From: Thermococcus guaymasensis DSM 11113 | GTDB taxonomy: Archaea; Methanobacteriota_B; Thermococci; Thermococcales; Thermococcaceae | Length of the DNA stretch: 64,000 bases | Assembly (NCBI RefSeq): GCF_000816105.1 | Contig: NZ_CP007140.1 | Coordinates: forward strand, 1,856,915 to 1,920,914 | Reading direction: 5' to 3' | In this document: in pieces, positions 1-6,594 of the stretch | How the letters are laid out: every line of letters begins with the position of its first letter | Numbering within the stretch: the stretch's first letter is position 1 | Position numbers and translations under genes: made by a program | Notes under the pieces: generated by a model | The model's database searches: none | What the model saw: the letters and a program-made list of their open reading frames with translations, nothing else | What the model was told of the DNA's origin: nothing

Positions 1-294
1 GAGCTGGTAGATGCCCAAGAGGTCAAACGCGATGACGCCGAAGAGGATAATGCCCCGGGCAAGGTCAAATCCCACCATGAGCCACTTTCTGTTGTAGCGA
101 TCGCCGACGACACCGGCGAAGGGCATGATGATTAACGAGGGAATTATCTCAGCGAGGATGAAGGCAGTCATCATCGAGCCGCTGTGGGTCTGGTCAAGGA
201 CGTAGAGGGGCAGTGCAACGTCCTGCACCGCCCAGCCGAGCTGGGAAACGAACCTCCCCACTGCGAAGAGCCAGAAGTTCCTGTTAAGGCTCAC
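1..294 (-). CDS. MFS exporter, N-terminal part (runs off the window)
   Basis: The first 98 codons of a major facilitator transporter are visible and the rest lies left of the window. The start is a GTG whose bases overlap the TGA of the upstream MFS gene (GTGA), which suggests translational coupling. The segment has two hydrophobic helices and the MFS motif-A loop GVVGDRYNRK between helices 2 and 3. It is closely similar to residues 17 to about 115 of the next gene, with shared stretches such as VQDVA and PLYVLDQT, so the two are tandem duplicates. The family resembles EntS-like drug or siderophore exporters (MFS_3). The substrate cannot be read from sequence. Confidence 0.85.
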   Translation of the reverse strand, partial: MSLNRNFWLFAVGRFVSQLGWAVQDVALPLYVLDQTHSGSMMTAFILAEIIPSLIIMPFAGVVGDRYNRKWLMVGFDLARGIILFGVIAFDLLGIYQL

Positions 295-1565
295 GGCACC
301 ACCTCCGCGTTTTCTGAGCCGATGTTTATAACGGTTTCCCTAAAGCGGAGGTAATAATACAGGGTTATCATTACGCTCGGGACTGTGAGGGCGAGGATTA
401 TCACCGTTGTTCCTGCGACGTCGATGAGGGGCCCCACGAGGGCCATGCCCAGCGGGGTCGTTGCCATCATCACCGTCTCAAAAGCCGTGAAAAATCTGGA
501 GCGGACCTCATCTGGGACTGCCTTCTGGAGCTTCGTGAAGAGCGGGATATTGACCAGGGTGTTGAAGAGCCCTATCAGGCCGATTATCCCAAGCAGGGAC
601 GGATAGGCCAGTTCGCCAAGGATGGAGCGCGTCACGAAGGCAAGGCCCGTCAGGCAGAGGAGCTGGGCAAACAGCGCTCCAAAGAGGAAGTCCTCGGATT
701 TCTCGCCGAGCTTCAATGCGATGAGCATGTTTCCGGCCAGCGCCCCTAGGGTCGCCGCCGTCTCGACGCTGCCGAACTTGACGGCAGAGAGGCCCAGCTC
801 AATCCTGGCAAGGTAGGGAAGGACCACCGCGAACACCGGGTTGAGGAGGGTGTTGAGCAGTATCCCAAAGCTTACGAGCACCATGAGGTTCTTTGAGCTC
901 TTCATGAAGCGGAAGCCTTCGAGCATGTCGTCCCAGACCTCGTGGAGGCTTGAGAGCTCCCGCGTTTCCCTGCGGTACTCGATCAGGATTTCAAACAGTC
1001 CCGAGCCAAAGAAGCTCACAGCGTTCACCAGGAAGGCCAGTTTGATTCCGCCGAGGGCGTAGATTAGCCCGCCGAGGATGGGGCCGAGTATCCTTAGTAT
1101 CTGGCCACCACTCTGCAGTATCGAGTTCGCCCTCGCAAGCTGCTCCCTCTCCACCAGGTCGGGAAACATCCCGACTATGCCTGCCGAGAAGAACGCTCCC
1201 ATGACGCTCATCACCATCTGAATTGCCAGGAGCTGGTATATTCCCAGCAGGTTGAACCCTATGACCGCGAAGAGGAGGACTCCCCTCGCTATATCGAGGC
1301 CGTACATGAGCTTCTTCCTGTCGTAGCGGTCACCGATAACCCCGGCTATCGGGTTCACGAGCAACCTCGGAATTAGCTCGGCCATTATGAAGAGGCTCAT
1401 CATCGCCCCGCTGCCGGTCTGGTCGAGCACATAGAGCGGAACGGCAACATCCTGCACGACCCATCCGGCCTGTGATATCCACCTGCCCACGGTGTAGAGC
1501 CAGAAGTTCCGGCCCATCCTCCGGAAATCCTCGAACATCCCCGCTAACCCCCATGCATCTCTCAC
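291..1565 (-). CDS. MFS transporter (EntS/MFS_3-like exporter)
   Basis: This is a 424-residue integral membrane protein with about twelve hydrophobic segments, the usual MFS length. The motif-A loop GVIGDRYDRKK lies near residue 80. It probably exports a small molecule by proton antiport, but the substrate is unknown. The GTG at 1565 gives the longest frame; ATGs at 1538 and 1517 are alternatives, and the one at 1517 best matches the N-terminus of the tandem copy downstream. It is the first gene of a two-gene unit with that copy. The A/T-rich stretch at 1566-1600 probably carries its promoter. Confidence 0.88.
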   Translation of the reverse strand: MRDAWGLAGMFEDFRRMGRNFWLYTVGRWISQAGWVVQDVAVPLYVLDQTGSGAMMSLFIMAELIPRLLVNPIAGVIGDRYDRKKLMYGLDIARGVLLFAVIGFNLLGIYQLLAIQMVMSVMGAFFSAGIVGMFPDLVEREQLARANSILQSGGQILRILGPILGGLIYALGGIKLAFLVNAVSFFGSGLFEILIEYRRETRELSSLHEVWDDMLEGFRFMKSSKNLMVLVSFGILLNTLLNPVFAVVLPYLARIELGLSAVKFGSVETAATLGALAGNMLIALKLGEKSEDFLFGALFAQLLCLTGLAFVTRSILGELAYPSLLGIIGLIGLFNTLVNIPLFTKLQKAVPDEVRSRFFTAFETVMMATTPLGMALVGPLIDVAGTTVIILALTVPSVMITLYYYLRFRETVINIGSENAEVVP

Positions 1566-1601
1566 TTAATTACTGAATTAAATAATTGAAGAATTAAAGA
1601 A

Positions 1602-2255
1602 TCAAATCAGCTCGACCCTCACGTCGCCGTTCACGGTGCTGGCCCTGACCTCAAATTCACCCGTCCCTATAACGGGGTCGCCCGGGTCTATGCCGACCAG
1701 CTTAACGTCTCCATTGACCCTTTTGCTGACTATCCTGGCATCGCAGAACTCTGTCAGGCGAAGCACGATGTCGCCGTTGACACAGCTTACCTCGACGTTC
1801 CCCTCGAGCTCCTCGATGGTAAGTTCGATTTCACCGTTCACTGTGGAGGCCTTCAGGGGGCCAGCAACCGTTAGGTGAGCCATTATCTCGCCGTTCACCG
1901 TGCTGATATTTTTGGTCTCGCAGTCCTCCAGCCATATCCTACCGTTCACGGTAGCGACGTTCTCAAACCGAACACTCCTGGCCTTAAGCTCGCCGTTCAC
2001 GTTCTTGGCGTTTACAACGACGTTCCTGGGCACCTTCAGGCTTATCTCAGCCCAACCGTTCTCCCTGAGCAGGTTCAGGAACTTTTTCTTCGGCTCCTCT
2101 CTGATGATAAGCTTGCTTCCCTTTTGTTCGACTTCAACGTTTACCTCGCCGTGGATGGTGTAATCCACCTCGACGTAGTCGTTCTCCCATCCCTCGATCT
2201 CGATCCGGCCGTTGGTGGCCTTTATGTCGACTTCCCGGACGTTTTCAAATATCAT
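1602..2255 (-). CDS. DUF4097-type beta-repeat protein
   Basis: A 217-residue protein without a signal peptide or membrane segment. From about residue 85 the tripeptide VNG recurs seven times at 15-25 residue spacing (for example TVNGEI, CVNGDI, RVNGDV), the pattern expected of a right-handed parallel beta-helix and typical of DUF4097 (putative adhesin) proteins. In other prokaryotes such proteins often accompany membrane proteins and regulators of envelope stress. Here it is last in a unit led by an ArsR regulator and a membrane protein. Its ATG overlaps the stop of a 45-codon ORF (ATGA), and the ribosome binding site GGAGGGT lies inside that ORF. The exact role is unknown. Confidence 0.75.
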   Translation of the reverse strand: MIFENVREVDIKATNGRIEIEGWENDYVEVDYTIHGEVNVEVEQKGSKLIIREEPKKKFLNLLRENGWAEISLKVPRNVVVNAKNVNGELKARSVRFENVATVNGRIWLEDCETKNISTVNGEIMAHLTVAGPLKASTVNGEIELTIEELEGNVEVSCVNGDIVLRLTEFCDARIVSKRVNGDVKLVGIDPGDPVIGTGEFEVRASTVNGDVRVELI

Positions 2256-2389
2256 ATCAAACCCTCCAGCGGATGAAATTCAAAATCGAAAAGGGGCCTC
2301 TCGTGCCCCGTCTTCTTTTCGCAACACTCCTCCCGTCCATCGGCGATTGTGATGGTATCAGGAGCCTTTGAAATTGCCGCGGTCTCCAT
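2252..2389 (-). CDS. 45-aa micro-ORF coupled between membrane protein and DUF4097 gene
   Basis: An uninterrupted 45-codon ORF fills the gap between the membrane protein and DUF4097 genes. ATG 2389 has a GGTGA ribosome binding site 5 nt upstream, formed by the end of the upstream gene. An in-frame GTG at 2398 would give a GTGA overlap with the upstream stop. Its own TGA overlaps the ATG of the DUF4097 gene (ATGA). The product starts METAAISKAP, has an adjacent Cys pair (EECCEKK) at residues 20-26 and an acidic/aromatic tail, and lacks a membrane helix. No family is recognised. It could be a real peptide or a translated coupling leader. Confidence 0.5.
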   Translation of the reverse strand: METAAISKAPDTITIADGREECCEKKTGHERPLFDFEFHPLEGLI

Positions 2390-2394
2390 CCCAC

Positions 2395-3687
2395 TCACCC
2401 CAGGTATGATGTCAGCTCGTCGAGGAGCTCCTTCACGCGCCTGTTGAGCAGGGTCCTGTCTATGCCAAGGCCCTCTATCAGCTCGGCGCTCTGCTCCTCC
2501 ACTATCTCCTTCGCCTTCCTGACCACCAGCCTATAGGCGTCGCCGTTCTCTATGGTGTACGCTTTGCCCCCCGTCCTTATGCGCACCGTGCCGTCTCTGG
2601 CGGAGATCACGACGTCCTCGATGCGTATTTTGGCCCTTCCCCTGCCGACGCTGACCGAGACGTCGCCCGAGCGCAGGGAAACAGTTTCGCCCAAGCTGAG
2701 GCTCTCGTTTCCGCTCCGGTAGATCACCCTCTCACCGTCGACCTCGATGGAGTACTCGTCGGTCTGAACCTTCAGCCTCTCGCCTACCTTGGTGAGCTGG
2801 AAGCCGTTGCGGAGCTCCCTTATGGTCAGCATTCCCCCGGGCCTCTCAGCGATTCCGTCATGGATGTGTATCGGGCCAACCCTGACCCTCTCCCCGTGCG
2901 GTGTATCTATGACCTCAATGAAAGGCAGCTTCACGTACTCGAAGTCCTCACCCTCGTAGACTTTGATTACGCCGAGGTCAACAACGCGTTCGCCTTTGGC
3001 CTTCTTGTAAAGCCTGTCAGGGTTAATCAGGCTGTTTGCAGTTTCAACGAAACCCTCGTCAGCATTTGTTTTCTTCCCGACCTTCAGCTCTCCCCACACG
3101 GCCACGGGGCTTGAAAGGGCTTTCCTTATCTTTCCGAGCGGAGTTTCCGCCTCGACCGTGACGTTTCCATCTATGACCCAGCCAATTCTCTTCCTGCCGA
3201 ACTTCACCGGGTAAGCCTTTCCGGTGCCCTCAAGCTTCACGTCCCCGAAGTCAGCCCCGTTGAACTCGTAGGCCTTCTTCTCGACCTTCCACTGGAAGTG
3301 CCTTTCCTCGCCCTTGCCGATGAGCAGTCCCGCTATGGCGAGGACAACGGAGTATGCAAAGGCCCTTCCGGCGAGTCCGTGGAGATCCTCGGGCATGCCG
3401 AGCCAGCCACCGAAGTACAGGAACACGCTCGTCCAGAATGCACCCTTCGCCAGTGCAAAGATTATTCCGGTCAGCGTTACGCCGAACCACTTCCCCACGC
3501 TCAGCAGTTCGAAGGCGAATATCAAGGCTATTATCGCGTAGACCATGTAGCTGTTGTACTCTTCAAGGCCGAGGTATCCTTTAAAGAGCCAGACGATCAG
3601 GAGTACTGCAGCGAACTTTTTGAGGTACTCGGCTATCTTAAACCTCGGGCTTTCGTAGCCCGTAATGTTATAGTTCCAAACACTCAT
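2395..3687 (-). CDS. Membrane protein with large beta-rich soluble domain, unknown function
   Basis: A 430-residue protein. Residues about 20-125 hold four predicted transmembrane helices. The remaining 300 residues are soluble, rich in short alternating beta-like segments and charged residues (for example VRVGPIHIHDG and VSVSVGRGRAKIRIED), and end in a short helical region. I recognise no named family. The start ATG overlaps the stop of the ArsR gene (ATGA), so the two are co-transcribed and probably translationally coupled. A local ArsR repressor ahead of a membrane sensor-like protein and a DUF4097 protein suggests an envelope stress module. That is inference from gene order only. Confidence 0.7.
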   Translation of the reverse strand: MSVWNYNITGYESPRFKIAEYLKKFAAVLLIVWLFKGYLGLEEYNSYMVYAIIALIFAFELLSVGKWFGVTLTGIIFALAKGAFWTSVFLYFGGWLGMPEDLHGLAGRAFAYSVVLAIAGLLIGKGEERHFQWKVEKKAYEFNGADFGDVKLEGTGKAYPVKFGRKRIGWVIDGNVTVEAETPLGKIRKALSSPVAVWGELKVGKKTNADEGFVETANSLINPDRLYKKAKGERVVDLGVIKVYEGEDFEYVKLPFIEVIDTPHGERVRVGPIHIHDGIAERPGGMLTIRELRNGFQLTKVGERLKVQTDEYSIEVDGERVIYRSGNESLSLGETVSLRSGDVSVSVGRGRAKIRIEDVVISARDGTVRIRTGGKAYTIENGDAYRLVVRKAKEIVEEQSAELIEGLGIDRTLLNRRVKELLDELTSYLG

Positions 3688-4097
3688 TCTTCCACCTCCT
3701 CGAGGGCAGTTATTATCTCAAGCAAGCGCAAAAAGAGACGTCCGTCGGGCGATATTTCGTACCTTTCTCCCTTTCTCACCATCCGGGTTTTCACCAGGAG
3801 CTTCAGGTGGTGGGAAACGGTGGGGCTTTCCACCCCAAGGGCGTCCTTTATCTCCTTGAAGCCCATCGGCCCCTCGGAAAGCATCTTCAGAATCCTTATC
3901 CTGTCCGGGTTGGCGAGGGCCTTGAGGGTTTTCGCAGCTCTCTCCTCGTCTATCTCGGGCAGGCTTCCGCCTTCGAGCTTTCTCCTGAGGCGGGCCTTTA
4001 TCGAGAGCATGACCTCATCAACGGGGTCAATGCTTTCCTCCAGCACCTCCAGCCTCTTCTTCAGCTCTTCGAGCTGAACCTTCAGGTCGTTCTCCAT
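3684..4097 (-). CDS. ArsR-family winged-helix transcriptional regulator
   Basis: A 137-residue protein. Residues 1-30 form a charged helix (coiled-coil character). The winged-helix DNA-binding domain spans about 45-125, with the typical ArsR/HTH_20 run LANPDRIRILKMLSEGPM followed by the recognition-helix segment ESPTVSHHLKLL. No metal-binding Cys cluster is seen, so a metal effector is not indicated. It heads the unit of membrane protein, micro-ORF and DUF4097 gene. A near-perfect inverted repeat lies between its TATA box and start codon, the expected site for autorepression. Confidence 0.85.
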   Translation of the reverse strand: MENDLKVQLEELKKRLEVLEESIDPVDEVMLSIKARLRRKLEGGSLPEIDEERAAKTLKALANPDRIRILKMLSEGPMGFKEIKDALGVESPTVSHHLKLLVKTRMVRKGERYEISPDGRLFLRLLEIITALEEVEE

Positions 4098-4108
4098 GGT
4101 ACCACCAG

Positions 4109-4139
4109 GTACAGATTTTTGTAGTACAATTTTCTGTAC
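4109..4139 (-). promoter_or_regulatory. Inverted-repeat operator for the ArsR unit
   Basis: A 31-bp inverted repeat with outer arms GTACAG and CTGTAC. Each half also carries a T-rich stretch next to an inner GTA or TAC, giving arms of about 15 nt with few mismatches. It lies 12-42 nt before the ArsR start and downstream of the TATA-like box at 4156-4166, so it covers the expected transcription start. A bound dimer there would block initiation. Confidence 0.6.
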
Positions 4140-4155
4140 TTAACTAGTGCGCTAG

Positions 4156-4166
4156 GTATATAAAAG
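4156..4166 (-). promoter_or_regulatory. TATA box of the ArsR unit
   Basis: The minus strand reads CTTTTATATAC here, a good archaeal TATA element. Transcription would start near 4132-4137, inside the inverted-repeat operator. Confidence 0.6.
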
Positions 4167-4235
4167 TTTATCGGTGTGAGAAGAGACCTCCCAATAACAA
4201 GTACACGATAACAGAGGGAAAGAGGACAACAGGAG

Positions 4236-4715
4236 TCACTCAAGCCGGGATTCTATAGTCTTAATCTCCTCATCGAGCAAGTCTCTAATCTGTTTGAGGA
4301 GTGTGAGGTACTCCCCGAGGGTCCCCTTGTCGATCTTCCGTGCCCTACCAGTCTCCTCGATTTTCCTCTTTAGTCTCTCATGGTAGCTTATCGCGGTGTA
4401 GAGGGTTCGGAGAGTCAGCTCGTTCGATGTCCTCAGATAGTCCCAGCCCTTTTCGGTCAGCCGGTACTTGATGCGCCTTACCTTTCCACGGTATTCCTCA
4501 TGGGGCTCCAGAAGACCCTCCTCGACCATCTTGTTGAGTATCGTGTATAGGTTGCTATGGCTCGGCTTCCAAAGGCCGATTGCAAGTTTTTCAAGCTCTT
4601 TCAGGATTTCGTAACCATGTGTTTCTCCTTTGAGGCCGACGATGACCAATATGATGTTCTTCAGGGGAACCGTAAAGAGGCCCTTTATTATCTTCCTCTT
4701 CAGGTCTTCTCTCAT
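4236..4715 (-). CDS. PadR-family transcriptional regulator
   Basis: A 159-residue regulator. The N-terminal winged helix (about residues 10-95) shows PadR features: ETHGYEILKELEKL, the helix around KPSHSNLYTILNKMVEEGLL and the wing KVRRIKYRLTEKG. The C-terminal 60 residues form a charged helix for dimerisation, as in the PadR-s1/Vir classes. The ATG at 4715 is preceded by GGTGGT; a GTG at 4724 is an alternative. A TATA-like TTATAAG lies near 4754-4763. It is divergent from the small gene at 4820, and its targets are unknown. Confidence 0.85.
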   Translation of the reverse strand: MREDLKRKIIKGLFTVPLKNIILVIVGLKGETHGYEILKELEKLAIGLWKPSHSNLYTILNKMVEEGLLEPHEEYRGKVRRIKYRLTEKGWDYLRTSNELTLRTLYTAISYHERLKRKIEETGRARKIDKGTLGEYLTLLKQIRDLLDEEIKTIESRLE

Positions 4716-4819
4716 TGCGACCACCGTAATTAAAAGTTAAACCACACTCCTTATAAGCGATTCTCTCAATGACATATCGAAATTAGACATATTTTAATTT
4801 ATCATGTTGATAAGCGACA

Positions 4820-4939
4820 ATGATGGATATGGCGTGGAACGAATGGATAGTGGGGCACGCAAAGACTACTGTGACCCTCTTCGGCGAGAAGGCATGGTGG
4901 CCACCGCACAAGGGCGGAAAGAAGGACGAGAGGAAGTGA
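4820..4939 (+). CDS. 39-aa microprotein, Trp- and Lys-rich
   Basis: A short ORF with in-frame ATGs at 4820, 4823 and 4829. The peptide reads MMDMAWNEWIVGHAKTTVTL and ends in a basic tail, with a Trp pair and PP before it. Codon use (GAG, AAG, GGC, CTC) is like that of real genes here. A TATA-like TTTTAATTTA lies at about 4791-4800, placing transcription start at or just before the ATG, so the message would be leaderless. A longer 63-codon frame from 4804 overlaps it in another phase but has poor codon use. The composition suggests a small soluble nucleic-acid-binding or membrane-surface peptide. No family is recognised. Confidence 0.55.
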   Translation: MMDMAWNEWIVGHAKTTVTLFGEKAWWPPHKGGKKDERK

Positions 4940-5003
4940 CCCAGCCCCGTTCTTTTTTCTTTCCATTCGACAGGCTTTTAAACGCTAAGTCATAGCTTTC
5001 ACC

Positions 5004-5882
5004 ATGAACATCGCAGAGATGCTCGCGCTCATAGCGGTCGGCTACGTCCTCAAGCGCCTCATTAGGTCGGAGAAGCCCTTTGACTACCTCCGAATCCTGG
5101 TCAACGACATCCTTTTGGCCTTCTTCGTGTTTGGCAATGTCGCGAGCAAGGACTTAAACTACCTCCTCAGCATCAAAACCGTCTTTCTCTACGTCTTTCT
5201 TATCATTGGCATAAGCCTCTCAACATCATATCTCTACGGCTGCTTCGTCCTCAAAAACGACCCCTGGGCCGGTGCGCTGATGGTTCTCTCGGTCTACCCC
5301 AACACGGCAGCGCTTGGTTTTCCCATAGCAAGCCTCTTCCTCGACGACATAACGCCGGCCATACTCTACTCCACGACCAACTCGATGATAGTAATTCCAA
5401 TCGTTACCTTCATAGCGGCCCACTACTCCAGCGGAGGCGCGAGCGTCAGGGCGAGCTTCCTGAAGGCCTTCAAGTTCCCACCAACGGTGGCAAACCTCTT
5501 TGCCCTGGCACTCGTCATAGGCGGCGTTCATCTTCCTACCCAAATCCTTGAGCCGGTAAAAACCGTTGGCTGGCTCAGCATTCCATTGCTCATCATCTAC
5601 TTCGGCTCGCGGATAACGCTGAGGGCCTTCAACCTGAGGAAGCTCTTCGAGGTTGGAACGTTCAGGATTGCGATTCCTTTCGCCTTTGTCTTCCTGACCC
5701 TCCACTGGGCGAGACCCGAGGTCTTCTACTCGGTTCTCGTCGAGGCGAGCATGCCACCGGCCATAGCGGCCAACGCGATTTTAGCTCAGTACCGGCTAAA
5801 GGCGGAGGAAGCGATAAGCGTCACCTTCGTGCTGACCCTTTTTGTTATTGTTTTATTCCCCGTCCTCAGATTGGTCCTCTGA
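5004..5882 (+). CDS. AEC (auxin efflux carrier) family transporter
   Basis: A 292-residue, very hydrophobic protein with eight to ten predicted membrane helices. Its layout of two repeats, with the conserved crossover region YPNTAALGFPI and a C-terminal EASMPPAIAANAIL, is typical of the AEC/PIN-like (Mem_trans) family. Members move organic anions or malate-like solutes, but the substrate here is unknown. A TATA box (TTTTAAAC) about 27 nt before the ATG suggests a leaderless message. It stands alone between the microprotein gene and the next transcription unit. Confidence 0.85.
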   Translation: MNIAEMLALIAVGYVLKRLIRSEKPFDYLRILVNDILLAFFVFGNVASKDLNYLLSIKTVFLYVFLIIGISLSTSYLYGCFVLKNDPWAGALMVLSVYPNTAALGFPIASLFLDDITPAILYSTTNSMIVIPIVTFIAAHYSSGGASVRASFLKAFKFPPTVANLFALALVIGGVHLPTQILEPVKTVGWLSIPLLIIYFGSRITLRAFNLRKLFEVGTFRIAIPFAFVFLTLHWARPEVFYSVLVEASMPPAIAANAILAQYRLKAEEAISVTFVLTLFVIVLFPVLRLVL

Positions 5883-6058
5883 CTTCATTAACTCTCACTA
5901 CTTTCCCCCGCTTGGAGAAAAGGTAATATACATCTAATGCACAGTTTTCTAAAACAGGTTGCCATAACATGAGAAAGGAAATTTTCAATATTTTACATTC
6001 TAACCCAACCGGTCTCTTTCTTTATTTTGAGGCCGGTTACTCAGAGGGGGAATGGAAA

Positions 6059-6514
6059 ATGGGATTTATGGACTCCCTGAAGAGTGCCGCTTCCAGCTTT
6101 GTTAAATCCGTACGCCACAAGACCTTCAAGATGCCGGCCGAGGAACTGGCCGAAAAGTGGGAGAAGCTCAGGCCTTACGGAGTTGAGATAGAGGCGGACA
6201 CAAAATACGGGGGAAAGTACAGCACCTCAGCCTGGTTCACCATAGAGGACGTCACCGTCAAAGAGGTTGAGGTCGGGATCTTCCGGAAATCGCGGAAAAA
6301 GAAGATCATTGTAAAGTGCTATCGCGAAATAGAGCCCTACGATGAGTATGACGAGGAAGAAGAGGAGGAGATAGACTGGTTCGATTTCTCAAGGGAGGAA
6401 GAAACGATAGAAAGAAAAGAGGTGACGTTCTGGGAGGGGGACAAGGTCAAGATACGCATGACCGAGGCGGATTACGAGAAAATGCTTGAACGGGAAGGGG
6501 ATGTTCTGAAGTGA
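6059..6514 (+). CDS. Conserved acidic/basic small protein, unknown
   Basis: From ATG 6059 the product has 151 residues: a helical N-terminus (MGFMDSLKSAASSFVKSVRH), then mixed beta segments and a strongly acidic stretch EEEEEEIDWFDF near residue 105. The upstream in-frame ATG at 5969 adds 30 residues of A/T-rich sequence with atypical codons. I prefer 6059 because GAGGGGG lies a few bases ahead, though a TATA-like element at 5931-5940 leaves the longer form possible. It is first in a chain with the 27-codon ORF, the lipoprotein and the 9140 gene, all joined by overlapping stops and starts. The family is not recognised. Confidence 0.6.
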   Translation: MGFMDSLKSAASSFVKSVRHKTFKMPAEELAEKWEKLRPYGVEIEADTKYGGKYSTSAWFTIEDVTVKEVEVGIFRKSRKKKIIVKCYREIEPYDEYDEEEEEEIDWFDFSREEETIERKEVTFWEGDKVKIRMTEADYEKMLEREGDVLK

Positions 6515-6594
6515 AGACGGTAAAGGTTCTGTTTGTGCTGAGCGGATTGAGCTTTCTTTTCTTTGCTCCCCTATTAGGAGGTGATGGAGGATGA
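6511..6594 (+). CDS. 27-aa hydrophobic micro-ORF
   Basis: GTG 6511 overlaps the stop of the preceding gene (GTGA). The ORF's own TGA overlaps the ATG of the lipoprotein gene (ATGA). The peptide begins VKTVKVLFVLSGLSFLFFAP, a basic start followed by one membrane-length hydrophobic stretch, and ends in GGDGG. The final codons double as the ribosome binding site (GGAGG) for the lipoprotein. It may be a single-span membrane peptide or only a coupling leader; the sequence does not decide. Confidence 0.4.
   Translation: MKTVKVLFVLSGLSFLFFAPLLGGDGG

Noticed and set aside
4804..4995. 63-codon ORF on the plus strand
   Set aside because: It overlaps the 39-aa microprotein in another frame, has poor codon use and begins upstream of the predicted transcription start.
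5969..6058. N-terminal extension of the 6059 gene
   Set aside because: The 30 added residues are A/T-rich with atypical codons, and a better ribosome site precedes 6059; a TATA-like element keeps it only as a minor alternative.
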